From NCBI RefSeq assembly GCF_900169565.1, contig NZ_LT828648.1, forward strand, positions 3,632,501 to 3,696,500: a stretch of DNA of 64,000 nt. The letters are read 5' to 3'. The notes under the pieces were generated by a model, which saw nothing but the letters and a program-made list of their open reading frames with translations, made no database searches and was not told the origin of the DNA. The stretch comes from Nitrospira japonica. GTDB lineage: Bacteria; Nitrospirota; Nitrospiria; Nitrospirales; Nitrospiraceae. Within the stretch, counting starts at the first letter, position 1; every line of letters starts with the position of its first letter. This document shows positions 27,480 to 37,285 of the stretch, one piece after another. The translations under genes were made by a program, and so were the position numbers.

Positions 27480-29329
27480 AAATGGACCGATCGCGCCATC
27501 GACCACGCGAGGAAGACGAAGGGGTTCCAAAGCTCTCGTCCGATTCCCCCTTGCGACAGATTGAGTCTGTGAAGGCGCCGAAGATACCTGTAGTCAAGAC
27601 ACGATAGGTGGGCTTCGCCCCAGTCCAGCGCCGTTTCGAGCGCTACTCTCCACTGCTGCGCCAGAAAACGATCCAGTGGCACGTCAAATCCATGTTTCGG
27701 TCTGTCCCACACCTGCCTTGGGAGAATACGACGGGCGATCGGAATCAGGAGCGACTTGAGCTGTCCGCCCACAATCTTCTGATCCGCGTGAAGTGGGACA
27801 ATACGATCTATGACCGTTTCGTCCAGATAAGGAACGCGTACCTCGAGTGAGGCCAGCATGCTGGCCCGATCCGTCTTCACTAGGCAGTTTTCACTCAGAT
27901 ACGTTTCAAGGTCTGCTCGCATCAGGACATCCGTGTCGATGTGAGGGCCATAGCGTTTGGCAACGCGTTCCCATGGCTCAAAATAATCTGAAACTTCGGC
28001 CGCCTGGTAACAGTCAAATGAAAGAATTTGGCGTAAATCCTTTCTGAATACTGGAAAATCACCATATCTGACCCAGGACCATCGGAAAAGGTCTCTAGGA
28101 GGCAACATTCTCCAATATAGATGCGCCATGCCGCGGGGCCTCCACGATAGAGCGCATAGCATTCGTTCGAAAGCTCGATGGCCCGGGAAGCGCGAGTGCC
28201 GGCCTTCGCGCCACAAGTATTTTGGGTAACCACCGAAGACCTCATCGCCCCCGTCCCCCGAGAGGGCCACTTTCACGTACCCCGCCGTCATTTTGGACAA
28301 GGCATACGTTGGAACAAGTGCCGGATCGGCAAATGGCTCATCAAGCTGGCCCAGCACCGTCAGCAACATTTCGGAACCCAGGTCCTCTGCAGGAAGCACC
28401 GTATGATCCGTGCCGAACTGTCTTGCAACGAGACCGGCAATGGATGATTCATCGGCGGCAGCATCTCTGAAGGCAATCGAGAAGGATCGGACAGGCTTTT
28501 GGCTTTGCCGAGCCATGAGCGCCACAATCAGTGAGGAATCGATACCTCCGGAGAGAAATGCTCCGATCGGGACATCGCTGACCATTTGGCGCTTCACGGC
28601 CTGCTCGAGTAGCGCTTCTAGCTCGAATTCATCGGGAGAACGTGCTGATAGATGCGCAGAGGGAGGCTTCCAATAGCAATCGATTGAAGGCTTTCCCATA
28701 CCGACGCGCCATTGAAATCGCCGTCCAGGTTCAAGCTTGTATACGTCGTGAAAGATCGTGCGAGGGGATGGAATGTAATCGAATGTCATCAGATCTCGAA
28801 CCGCGACGGGGTCGATCTGTGTGAAGCCATTCAGTGCACCGAGAGACTCGAGCGTGGATGTGACGATGAGAGCACCATCTCGGCAGGTCCATGAGAGAGG
28901 CTTGATCCCCACACGGTCACGCGCTCCGAACACCACCTTCTCCATACGGTCCCAAATCACGAACGCAAACATGCCGTTCAAGTGGTAGACGACGTCTACC
29001 CCCCAATGGCGATACCCCTCCAAAAGGATTTCGGTGTCGGACTCTGTTCGGAATACGGCCCCTTCACGCTCGAGCAAACGCCGCAATTCTAAGAAATTGT
29101 AGATCTCGCCATTGAAGGCAACGACGTAGCGTCGGTCATGGCTCTCCATCGGTTGGTAACCAGTCTTGAGGTCAATGATGGACAGCCGACGGTGAAACAA
29201 CCATATATCTTTCTCACGCCATTCGCCGCACGCATCCGGCCCCCGGTGAGCCATCCGAATTGAAGCCGCCCGTGCGACATCGACGTCATATATGGGCTTG
29301 TCCTGAAACAGCGCAATAAATCCGCACAC
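27476..29329 (-). CDS. asnB: Exosortase-locus amidotransferase 2 (AsnB-like), GTG start
   Basis: The protein has 617 residues. The open frame extends upstream, but processing to a free Cys nucleophile requires the start immediately before CGFIALF; that codon is GTG and lies 1 base after the deacetylase stop, so I place the start there. HRGPDACGEW, FNGEIYNFLELR and SDTEILLEGY mark the glutaminase half; FLSGGIDSSLIVALMA and SGDGGDEVFGGYP mark the ATP-binding half. It is the second of two AsnB homologues; exosortase loci often carry two. It is probably another amidation step on the glycan. Confidence 0.9.
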   Translation of the reverse strand: MCGFIALFQDKPIYDVDVARAASIRMAHRGPDACGEWREKDIWLFHRRLSIIDLKTGYQPMESHDRRYVVAFNGEIYNFLELRRLLEREGAVFRTESDTEILLEGYRHWGVDVVYHLNGMFAFVIWDRMEKVVFGARDRVGIKPLSWTCRDGALIVTSTLESLGALNGFTQIDPVAVRDLMTFDYIPSPRTIFHDVYKLEPGRRFQWRVGMGKPSIDCYWKPPSAHLSARSPDEFELEALLEQAVKRQMVSDVPIGAFLSGGIDSSLIVALMARQSQKPVRSFSIAFRDAAADESSIAGLVARQFGTDHTVLPAEDLGSEMLLTVLGQLDEPFADPALVPTYALSKMTAGYVKVALSGDGGDEVFGGYPKYLWREGRHSRFPGHRAFERMLCALSWRPRGMAHLYWRMLPPRDLFRWSWVRYGDFPVFRKDLRQILSFDCYQAAEVSDYFEPWERVAKRYGPHIDTDVLMRADLETYLSENCLVKTDRASMLASLEVRVPYLDETVIDRIVPLHADQKIVGGQLKSLLIPIARRILPRQVWDRPKHGFDVPLDRFLAQQWRVALETALDWGEAHLSCLDYRYLRRLHRLNLSQGGIGRELWNPFVFLAWSMARSVHL

Positions 29330-29330
29330 G

Positions 29331-30158
29331 TCAAGACTCCATGGACGAAACAACATCCCCGACCGAACGCCAAACGACCTTCTGATCATTGGATGCGCGC
29401 GCGATCAGTCGTAACAGATGCTCTCTGACAGTGGCGATCCCGCTTTCCTGGCAGGATGTATCAAGCTCCCAATAATGCGTAGCGGCGCAAAATACTCCGT
29501 CCACTCGAATCGCTTGATCGAAAATACACTCATTGAGGCGAAGACTTGCCGAAGGCGTCACCGGATTGCCTGCGATTTCTTTATGGTCGCCCAGATCGAG
29601 TATCCAGGGCACACCCAATCCTCCTCGGGCACGCCACCGGCGGAGTCGAAACCATGTGATCCAGGTTGCTGGTGAAAATGGAGACCACCCCGAACGTAGT
29701 CCCGCTACGCCCCCCAAATTCAATCTCTCGCGCGCGATGGCATGCAAGCCTTGTTTCCCGATGGCATTTTTGGGCGGCACAAATACTCGAACAGGCGCAC
29801 TGAGCAGATCCTCTAGATACGCACGTCCGTGACGCACGCGTTCGGAAAGGTCCCGTCCATCGGCAAATTCCAGTTGGGAATCGGGCTGATCATGGTGATA
29901 GCCATGAAGCATGGCCTCGTATCTCCCTGCTGCGATGCCATCGCGGAGATAGTCGACCAATGCCTGATTCTCATCGAGTGGATGAATGGACCATCGCCTG
30001 CGGTACTTCTCCGGAACGCCCTTGCTGGATCCCGCACGGCAGAAAGGAATAATCGCCAGGGAAACCGGCCCGTGCTTCGTCACCTCACCATAGGCGCGCT
30101 CCAAGTCTTCCGGAGCGGTGAAAAAGCTCGTATCGTCGTCACGTATGCAGAAGTGCAC
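29331..30158 (-). CDS. NodB-like deacetylase family protein (DUF2334-like)
   Basis: The protein has 275 residues, starting MHFCIRDDDTSFF, where the three Asp provide the metal/base positions, then LHGYHHDQPDS for the HxxxH-like metal ligands, and FVPPKNAIGKQGL as the substrate-arm motif. There is no signal peptide. This is the third NodB-fold protein in the locus, and it begins a coupled run: deacetylase, amidotransferase 2, GT4, SGNH hydrolase. The substrate is unknown. Confidence 0.78.
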   Translation of the reverse strand: MHFCIRDDDTSFFTAPEDLERAYGEVTKHGPVSLAIIPFCRAGSSKGVPEKYRRRWSIHPLDENQALVDYLRDGIAAGRYEAMLHGYHHDQPDSQLEFADGRDLSERVRHGRAYLEDLLSAPVRVFVPPKNAIGKQGLHAIARERLNLGGVAGLRSGWSPFSPATWITWFRLRRWRARGGLGVPWILDLGDHKEIAGNPVTPSASLRLNECIFDQAIRVDGVFCAATHYWELDTSCQESGIATVREHLLRLIARASNDQKVVWRSVGDVVSSMES

Positions 30159-30176
30159 GGTCGTTCAACAGGGGGG

Positions 30177-30968
30177 CTACGGGAGCTTTTCTGCAAGAAC
30201 TATCGTAGTGGACCCGAGATGGTTGAAAGGCCAAAACTGCAGATAGGACACCACTTCTGCTTTCCAATTGCCACATCCACGCCAACTCTTGGTCCCTGTG
30301 GTAAACCATGAAATGGCATATCCATTGCGTCGCAGCGTGGAGAGCAGTACATCCGAGGGAATCTCCTGGACGTCAAAGTTCATTTCATGTTGTGTCCAAT
30401 CACCCGGATCCAGCCGGAAGGAGGGTTCCTCTATCGTCACCCTATTCCTTAAGAACACATAGTTCATTAAGGCATAGGTCCGCGAGCGGGCCTGTTTTAT
30501 ACCACCGTTCTCAACGCGAATAAGAAGTTGGCCCCCCGGCCTTAGGACCCGATACAATTCTCTCAGCGCATACTCCCATCCGACGATGTGTTCGAGAACG
30601 GACTGTGAAAAGATGAAATCGAAACTGTGATCCTCAAAGGGAATCCGCTTTAGGTCCGCGACATGATACTCGGCGTTCTGCGGCGCCGCGGCTCGGGCGA
30701 GGTCCACCGCTATATGTGAAATGTCCGCTCCGAAAAAACGTGTTTCAGGGTGTCGTCTTGCAAACCAGTTGGTGATACAGCCTGGACCTGAGCCGGCTTC
30801 CAAAACGAGGTGTCCTGGTCGACAGGCGCTCTCAATGATTCGTTTGACATCAGCCTCGACGGCGAGACCGTCATGGCTGGCATGCCACTCCACCATCATG
30901 CGGTAGTAGGTCTCGTTGGAGTTGAGCACTTCCTTGACGCGGGCATCATAAGCGGTTTCGTAAGTCAT
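30177..30968 (-). CDS. Class I SAM-dependent methyltransferase
   Basis: The protein has 263 residues with LVLEAGSGPGCITNWFA (motif I), RFFGADISHIAVDLA, FDFIFSQSVLEHI and LRPGGQLLIRVENGG, all typical of Methyltransf_11. The C-terminal half has its own acceptor region rich in Trp. The start is secured by AAGGAG 6 nt before the ATG. It probably methylates a sugar in the repeat unit; the acceptor is not known. Confidence 0.88.
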   Translation of the reverse strand: MTYETAYDARVKEVLNSNETYYRMMVEWHASHDGLAVEADVKRIIESACRPGHLVLEAGSGPGCITNWFARRHPETRFFGADISHIAVDLARAAAPQNAEYHVADLKRIPFEDHSFDFIFSQSVLEHIVGWEYALRELYRVLRPGGQLLIRVENGGIKQARSRTYALMNYVFLRNRVTIEEPSFRLDPGDWTQHEMNFDVQEIPSDVLLSTLRRNGYAISWFTTGTKSWRGCGNWKAEVVSYLQFWPFNHLGSTTIVLAEKLP

Positions 30969-30986
30969 TGGGTTCTCCTTGAACTA

Positions 30987-32465
30987 TCACTCCTTCTTGC
31001 CGGGCCGCGCAGATCCCTCGCTCCAACGCTCTTCGTCAAAGTAGCGTTGCAAGCTTTTCGGAATGTCAACCGCACCGCGGATGAACGGATGATCTGCAGG
31101 CCTGCCTTCGAGCGCCTTGGTCAGTGCAACTGTCTGTCGTTCCACCGAAAACTCCTCACAGATTTTCCTGTCAGGAACGAGCGTGGAGAGCGTATGCGTA
31201 GACCATGCGCGCAGCACTCTCTTCAAAACACCGACGATCTCCTCGCTCGACTCCACGTCCGCAATGATGGGAGACTTGAGGCGGCGCAAGATAGAAGTCG
31301 TTTCGTCCGAGGGCAGCACCCCGATGATGGGCCGCCCCATGCGAAGGTATTCGAAAAGCTTTGCTCCCACCAACAGCTCATACCCCCTCATTGTCGGTAT
31401 TCTGCCGAGAACCAGAAATGCGTGGGCTTCACGCTGTAACCTAGCTACTTCGCTGTACGAGACCGGCCCTCTCGTTTCGATAAGGTCGGCAAGGCCCAGG
31501 CGATCGCCTACTGAACGAAGGGCCTCGGTGCCTTCTCCGACAAAGAGCAGACGGAGTTTGCAGGCGTCGGCTGAAGCCGTATCCTTCAGCATACGAAGCG
31601 CGTCGAGAAGTGTCTCGAATCGATATGAAGTCAGTGTGCCCGTGTAGAGGATCGTGCACCGTTTACAGTCCGGCTCGACGAACTCCTCGATGGCGCCTTC
31701 GTAGCCATTCGGGATGATGTGAACTTTTCGATAGTCTAGGGCCATAGGATAGGCCCGCCAGTAGCATTCTGCTTCCGTCGCATACCGAAACACGACAGCC
31801 TGCGATCCCTGCAGTAGCTCAAACATGCGTTTCCTGTCTCGGCGCACCGCCCAATCGGGCCTCCGGGATTCAAATTCGTTGTAAGAAATCGTCCAGGAGT
31901 CTCGGAAATCGAGGACGTAGGGAATCCCCGTCTGCTTGGATGCCGCCTGAGCGACGTAAAAGGAGGTCACCGGTCCGGCGGTGGCCCAAATGACCCGCAC
32001 GGCTTCACCGCTACACGCGCTGACGGTCGCTCGCACTGCCCGCTCGATCCAAGGAGCGGCCATGTCCGGGTGATAGCACCACGCTTCGAGGTTACGGGCG
32101 GCGTCTCTGATCCATGACGGGAACGTGCCCTGATCGGTTCCCTCTTGATCCGAGGGGATGTCAGGATTCTGATTCTGGCTCCGCTTATGTCGGGACCGCC
32201 AAGCCTGGAGGGCTTGCCACGCACCATACCCTTTCACTCGAATAACCTCGGTCTCACGGGGAACCAATTTCAGCAGCTCTGGATCATATCGCTCATATTG
32301 ACCTGGCACCGCGGAAATGACGGTGGTCTTCCAATTCATCTTCTGAAGTTGTCGGACAAATCGAAGTGGCCGATAGACGCCCGCATTCCCCTCTGGAGGA
32401 AAATCATGTACGATCATGACCACGCTGTTCATGCCGGGACCAGAATCCATGGGTGTATGGACCAC
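30987..32465 (-). CDS. GT-B glycosyltransferase (family 4 type, large)
   Basis: The open frame codes for 492 residues from a GTG; ATGs 15 and 33 bp further in are equally possible, since none has a clear ribosome-binding site. VVMIVHDFPPEGNAGVYRP is the N-terminal loop of long family-4 enzymes, YVLDFRDSWTI is characteristic of this subgroup, and ILYTGTLTSYRFETLLDAL opens the donor domain. The acidic motif is degenerate (KLFEYLRMGRPIIG). Longer than usual because of an insertion around residue 95. Confidence 0.86.
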   Translation of the reverse strand: MVHTPMDSGPGMNSVVMIVHDFPPEGNAGVYRPLRFVRQLQKMNWKTTVISAVPGQYERYDPELLKLVPRETEVIRVKGYGAWQALQAWRSRHKRSQNQNPDIPSDQEGTDQGTFPSWIRDAARNLEAWCYHPDMAAPWIERAVRATVSACSGEAVRVIWATAGPVTSFYVAQAASKQTGIPYVLDFRDSWTISYNEFESRRPDWAVRRDRKRMFELLQGSQAVVFRYATEAECYWRAYPMALDYRKVHIIPNGYEGAIEEFVEPDCKRCTILYTGTLTSYRFETLLDALRMLKDTASADACKLRLLFVGEGTEALRSVGDRLGLADLIETRGPVSYSEVARLQREAHAFLVLGRIPTMRGYELLVGAKLFEYLRMGRPIIGVLPSDETTSILRRLKSPIIADVESSEEIVGVLKRVLRAWSTHTLSTLVPDRKICEEFSVERQTVALTKALEGRPADHPFIRGAVDIPKSLQRYFDEERWSEGSARPGKKE

Positions 32466-32548
32466 GTACTACTAGTTCGATGAGACGTATACCTCAAGAC
32501 GGGATTACCCGAATCACTGACGATGCGGTTTCAAGGAAGATCGAGCAT

Positions 32549-33457
32549 CTATCCGCTTTGATCTTCCAACCATCGCTTTGGTCCCTTGGTCCGCAGGATC
32601 TGTACCACCTCGTTCACAAACTCCTTTCTCGATGTCACTGCGCCACGGACCAGTTTGTAGCTGATGGTCAATCGAGCACGAAGTCCGACTGGAGCACGCC
32701 ACACGGCGGCCAAACGCACACACAGCCGCTTCCAATGGCTCAAGTGAAGCTTGCCGCAGGTCGTGGGATCGAAGAACATTTGCCGATCCTTGAGCGTGGT
32801 TAAGCTGCTGTACGCTCCCGCGTGCATCCGTCTGAAGTACAGCGGTTCAGAAATTTCAAAGTATCGGCCATAGAGACAGAGCTCGATGAGCAGATCGACA
32901 TCGGCCCCTGGATAGCTGCCAAGGGGAGCGATCATCCTCAACACATCGGTACGCATTAGTCCATAGATCGCGTTGGCTCTTCCGATCTGAAGGGCTTGTC
33001 GATACCGCACGGCCGGATCTTGAGAGCGCAAGTCCAGTTTATCCTCGTAAGGTTCCAGCTGGTTTCCGTCCCCGTCGATGAGAATTGTCTTCGGATAACA
33101 CAACACGACATCGGGATGAGCGTTCAGCACTTCAATGCATCGTTCGAGGGAGGTCGGGGCAAACACATCGTCCGCGGGCGCCCAGCGAAAGTACGGCCCG
33201 GCTGCCAGGGCGATCAGTCGATTGTAGTTCCGAGCGGCACCGAGGTTGGTAGAATTCCGGAAGTATCGAATCCGTTGATCTTGCTCGGCATATTCGCTGC
33301 AGATCTCCTTCGTGCGATCGGTAGAGGCGTTATCCGAGATCACTATCTCGAAATCATCCACCGTTTGCGAGAGGAGTGAATCCAGCGACTGACGCAAGTA
33401 GTGCTCGCCATTGTAAACCGGCATGCCGACGGTGACGCAGGGAGACTTTCCAATCAT
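32549..33457 (-). CDS. Family 2 glycosyltransferase
   Basis: The protein has 302 residues. VTVGMPVYNGEHYLRQSLDSL starts the GT-A fold, ISDNASTDRT holds the nucleotide-binding Asp, and WAPADDVFAP is the DxD equivalent. The C-terminal 60 residues are basic and lack clear membrane helices. It adds a sugar in the cytoplasm. It follows the FG-GAP gene by 56 bp in the same direction. Confidence 0.92.
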   Translation of the reverse strand: MIGKSPCVTVGMPVYNGEHYLRQSLDSLLSQTVDDFEIVISDNASTDRTKEICSEYAEQDQRIRYFRNSTNLGAARNYNRLIALAAGPYFRWAPADDVFAPTSLERCIEVLNAHPDVVLCYPKTILIDGDGNQLEPYEDKLDLRSQDPAVRYRQALQIGRANAIYGLMRTDVLRMIAPLGSYPGADVDLLIELCLYGRYFEISEPLYFRRMHAGAYSSLTTLKDRQMFFDPTTCGKLHLSHWKRLCVRLAAVWRAPVGLRARLTISYKLVRGAVTSRKEFVNEVVQILRTKGPKRWLEDQSG

Positions 33458-33513
33458 GGTGCGGGCGTCACGGGTGGGATGTTGTACTTAGGAGGTCAGG
33501 ACGGGTGCGTTGA

Positions 33514-35901
33514 CTACGGTACCTGTATGGCCAGATTCTCATAGACCACGACTTGACTATGCCCCCACCCGATCGAGATGATATCGAGATCACCATCCCC
33601 GTCGATGTCCGTGGATAGAGCGCCATCGTGATGCTCATCGCCGGTATGGACGAGATGAGGAGTCCACGAGTGGCCCTTTCCGTCGAGGTTCTCAAATACG
33701 AGCAATCTGGCAGTTTCGGAAGCCTTGAGGTTATGTTCGCCGACAATGACGTCGAAATCTCCGTCCCCGTCCATGTCGATGACATCGAGACTCATCGGAC
33801 CAATGACCTCGGCGATGTGGTGTTCCTTCCAAACATCGGTCGCGTTGGGAGGTTGCTCGTACCATGCCAGCTTGCCTGGCACACTGATCGCTTCGAATCC
33901 CACGACGGCGTCCAGTCGTCCGTCGCCGTTCATATCAACTAAGCGGTTTCTATCAGGATTGCCCTCCTGCTCCGCGACCCGTTGCGGCTGCCAGCGAAAC
34001 CAGTTGGTTCCCAGGAACTGATCGATCATCCTGAACCGTTTTCGATATTGGGGACATTCATTGCACAACCAGTTGGTCCCAAGGAGCAGATCGATTGTGC
34101 CGTCTCGATCGATATCCGCGGCAGTGATTTGCTCGTCTTGAGAGGTCCTCGAGAGCGTTCGCCACCGCCACTGCATCTTCCCTGGGTCAGAAGGAACGGT
34201 CAACATTTGGATTCCCCGGCCTGCTTCATGCCAGGATACGGCAACCTCAAGCATCGCCTGATTGCTGTAAGTGGCCACCGCTGTCCCTTGAAGGAAATCC
34301 CCCTGGCCGGCATCAATATTCTCAAGCACCGTGAAGGTCCCCCTTCCGTCGTTGCGGGCCCACACGAACTTCGAATTGGCTTCCGAGCCCTTCCCTTTCG
34401 TTCCCAGGACATCGATGTCCCCGTCTCGGTCGAAATCATAGACAGCGGCCATGTTATTGAGTGGCCACCCTATGAGCTGTCGGCTCCAAACCCCTGCAGG
34501 CTTGCCAGGATTCCTGTACCACCACCCGCCGGTTATCAGGTCCCGCTTGCCGTCCCCATCGACGTCTGCGCTGTCGACGAAGACCGCACGCCACGGTCTG
34601 TCGGCATCGATGACATGGCGGCGCCACTTGTCCAAAGTTGGCTTTGCCGACGAGGCCTGCACGCTCTTGTTCAACCAGACATCGATCCGCGGAGAATCCC
34701 AGCGAAACGGTTTGCTTAGGATATCAATATCTCCGTCTCCGTCGAGGTCAGCCACCTTGGTTTCGTGATTGTCCATCCCTGAAGCCATCACGGACTTTGT
34801 GAAATGGCCGGCGCCGTCGCCAAAAAAGATCCACATTCTAGCACTTGGATGATCGTCGGCTTCGGACCACTGACGCATCTCCGCGCAGAACACATCCAGG
34901 TGCCCATCGCCGTTGAAGTCGGCCACTTGAAGACTGTGTCCATGAATCACATCTTCGCCGAGCAAGTCGTGACCAACCCATTGCCCGTCCGTCCACTCAT
35001 ACCATTTCAACCGTCCGATGCCGTCTCCTGTCACAAACACGACTTCCGGCCATCCTCCTTCCTTCACCTGACCCACTGCCGTACGCGAGAAAGTTTGTGT
35101 TGCGTCAATCATTTGGGTGGCAAACTGAGTCCCACCCAGATGCTTCAGCCATAGCCCGCCTCCCACGATGTCCACAATGCCATCTTGGTCCAGATCGAAA
35201 CTCACCAAGCCCTCGTAGTTTCCCGAAGGCCAGGAAAAGATTTCCGTATATTGCCAGGGCTGGGTAGTTCTTGGATCATCAGGAATTTCGGCAAGGAAAA
35301 GTTTTCGAGCCTGTTGGTTCCAGAAGACGAGTTCCGGCTTTCCATCCCCGTCAAAATCACCGGTGATCTGGTCGTGATGATTTGCATGCCCGGAATTCTT
35401 GATTTCTCGTCGAGTCCACGGTTGATGAGGCGCATAATAGGGATATGGGTTCTCCCACCACCATACTTTGTTGTCTCCCCCGTCCGCTCCAAAGACGATA
35501 TCGAGATCGCCGTCTCCATCGATGTCCAACCAGGTTCCCCCTGCTTCAATTGGAAGAGCAGAACTATCGATGACATACTTGGTCCAACCGAGTGTCTCCC
35601 GGCGGTACCAGACGACGGACGGTCCCACCTCTCCGGCAGCAATGACGAAGTCATTCAATCCATTTTTGTCGATATCCAATATCAAGCTTGCCGTTTGCGA
35701 ACGAGATGGACCGGACGGAGGAATGATTCCGGTCTTGCTGGAAAGGTGCGTCCACTGAGAGGTTTCTGGTGCCTTTGTTAGTTTCGTGCCCGCTCCGGCT
35801 ACAGCAGCGAAGAAGATGGCCCCGACCAAGGCCAGTAATTTGAAGAAGCGGCGAAGAGCCCCTGGTGGGGATTTTATGGCCTTGAGGCACACAGAGCTCA
35901 A
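33514..35901 (-). CDS. Secreted FG-GAP/VCBS repeat (beta-propeller) protein
   Basis: The protein has 795 residues from a TTG placed 3 bases after the Wzt-like gene's stop. Signal peptide: FFKLLALVGAIFFAAVAGAG. The rest is a series of calcium-loop repeats such as DIDGDGDLDIV, DFNGDGHLDVF, DLDGDGDIDIL and DMDGDGDFDVI, i.e. one or two seven-bladed propellers of the FG-GAP/VCBS type. Such proteins bind sugars or other proteins outside the cell. It lacks a PEP-CTERM tail. Placement directly after the transporter ATPase suggests a role in handling exported polymer, but this is an inference. Confidence 0.85.
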   Translation of the reverse strand: MSSVCLKAIKSPPGALRRFFKLLALVGAIFFAAVAGAGTKLTKAPETSQWTHLSSKTGIIPPSGPSRSQTASLILDIDKNGLNDFVIAAGEVGPSVVWYRRETLGWTKYVIDSSALPIEAGGTWLDIDGDGDLDIVFGADGGDNKVWWWENPYPYYAPHQPWTRREIKNSGHANHHDQITGDFDGDGKPELVFWNQQARKLFLAEIPDDPRTTQPWQYTEIFSWPSGNYEGLVSFDLDQDGIVDIVGGGLWLKHLGGTQFATQMIDATQTFSRTAVGQVKEGGWPEVVFVTGDGIGRLKWYEWTDGQWVGHDLLGEDVIHGHSLQVADFNGDGHLDVFCAEMRQWSEADDHPSARMWIFFGDGAGHFTKSVMASGMDNHETKVADLDGDGDIDILSKPFRWDSPRIDVWLNKSVQASSAKPTLDKWRRHVIDADRPWRAVFVDSADVDGDGKRDLITGGWWYRNPGKPAGVWSRQLIGWPLNNMAAVYDFDRDGDIDVLGTKGKGSEANSKFVWARNDGRGTFTVLENIDAGQGDFLQGTAVATYSNQAMLEVAVSWHEAGRGIQMLTVPSDPGKMQWRWRTLSRTSQDEQITAADIDRDGTIDLLLGTNWLCNECPQYRKRFRMIDQFLGTNWFRWQPQRVAEQEGNPDRNRLVDMNGDGRLDAVVGFEAISVPGKLAWYEQPPNATDVWKEHHIAEVIGPMSLDVIDMDGDGDFDVIVGEHNLKASETARLLVFENLDGKGHSWTPHLVHTGDEHHDGALSTDIDGDGDLDIISIGWGHSQVVVYENLAIQVP

Positions 35902-35904
35902 CCG

Positions 35905-37257
35905 TCACTTCAATATGTCTGGCTGACAGTCGGTGTTCGACACTTGAGTCTCTAGCTCGTTGGTGTGTTCGTGCCCATCGCCCAGCGGTCCCCACCTGCA
36001 TGGAAAAACGACGAGGCCGAACTTTCTTTCTACTCCCCTCCCGGACCCATAGTAATCACGAGCTTCGACATCGAAGCTTGCGCATCGGTCGATCTTGTCA
36101 TGCCAACGAGGACCCACTCCGGCCAACCAAACGGATAGGTAGTATTGGGACGGCATTAGGGTGAGGGAATCAACCTCCAAATCGATAAATCCGTCGCCCG
36201 GTGATAGGAGAGGGACTTCATATCCCGAACTCCATGTGTTCAAGCTGGCAATCATGGTGCCCAGTTCATTGTAAATTTCAACGCCGAAATACGGATACGA
36301 CACCGGTTCTGTCACCGTATAGTGAAGCCGAAGAGCCATGCGTTCTCCCGTTCGCACAATCTCTTGACCGGAGTGACCATTCAAGAATTCGAGGCCCGTA
36401 TATCGAATTGCTCCCCCTGCCTTCTGCCTTTCCATTGTCCGAAGATCTTTATAGGCATCCTGTTCGCTGCCGAAGCTCGCCAGATACTTCTTGACCACGT
36501 CCGAAGTACGACCGTCTTCTCTGATCCGTCCCTCATCAATCCAAATCGTGCGTGAGCAGTGGTTTTCTATCGCCGCAAGGTTGTGGGAGACGAATAACAC
36601 CGTTCTTCCCTTTTCGCGTAACGCTCCCATGGTTCCAAGACATTTCTTCTGAAATCCGGCGTCACCCACCGCTAGGACTTCATCGATCAGGAGGATGTCA
36701 GGCTCCAAATGCGCCGCGACGGAGAACCCCAATCGAACCGCCATGCCAGTCGAATAGTGCTTCACCGGCGTGTCGATAAATTTTTCGACCTCCGCGAACG
36801 TGACGATGTCGTCGAACTTCCGCCTGATCTCGGTCATCCCCATCCCCAAAATCGCTCCATTCAGAAATACGTTTTCTCTTCCGGTGAGTTCCGGGTGAAA
36901 ACCGGTGCCGACCTCCAACAAGGTTCCAATCCGACCCCGCAATTCAACCCAGCCGCTGCTTGGTTCCGTAATTCTGGACAGGAGCTTGAGCAATGTGGAC
37001 TTACCTGCTCCGTTCCGGCCGATGATGCCGACTATTTCGCCGTGCTGTATCTCGAATGAGATATCTTTTGCCGCCCACAGTGACGGCTCAGGGTCGCCTG
37101 AGCCCTTCAACCGTCCATTGCCCAGGCCGCGAACTGTTCTCAACGGATAGGTAGCGACTTGCATGATGACGTCGCGCAATGATTGATAGGACTGAGCGGC
37201 CGAACCCAGCCGATACTGTTTACTCAACGCCTCCGCTTTGATTGCAATCACACCCAT
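35905..37257 (-). CDS. wzt: Polysaccharide ABC transporter ATPase with Wzt C-terminal carbohydrate-binding domain
   Basis: The protein has 450 residues from an ATG with AAGAGGA upstream. The N-terminal ATPase has Walker A IIGRNGAGKST (about 79-88), signature HYSTGM (about 167-172) and Walker B ILLIDEVLAVGD. Residues from about 265 on (FLNGHSGQEIVRTGERMALRL; VEIYNELGTMIASLNT) form the Wzt_C beta-sandwich that binds the finished glycan before export. Its membrane partner is probably the ABC-2 permease at 44 kb, 7 kb upstream in the same transcript direction. About 20 extra residues precede the usual start of the ATPase fold. Confidence 0.92.
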   Translation of the reverse strand: MGVIAIKAEALSKQYRLGSAAQSYQSLRDVIMQVATYPLRTVRGLGNGRLKGSGDPEPSLWAAKDISFEIQHGEIVGIIGRNGAGKSTLLKLLSRITEPSSGWVELRGRIGTLLEVGTGFHPELTGRENVFLNGAILGMGMTEIRRKFDDIVTFAEVEKFIDTPVKHYSTGMAVRLGFSVAAHLEPDILLIDEVLAVGDAGFQKKCLGTMGALREKGRTVLFVSHNLAAIENHCSRTIWIDEGRIREDGRTSDVVKKYLASFGSEQDAYKDLRTMERQKAGGAIRYTGLEFLNGHSGQEIVRTGERMALRLHYTVTEPVSYPYFGVEIYNELGTMIASLNTWSSGYEVPLLSPGDGFIDLEVDSLTLMPSQYYLSVWLAGVGPRWHDKIDRCASFDVEARDYYGSGRGVERKFGLVVFPCRWGPLGDGHEHTNELETQVSNTDCQPDILK

Positions 37258-37285
37258 GCGGTCGTTCCTCTTCTTGTCCACGCCA

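Noticed and set aside
33982-34719. 245-residue plus-strand frame
   Set aside because: Antisense of the FG-GAP repeats; regular DNA repeats of calcium loops keep the other strand open.
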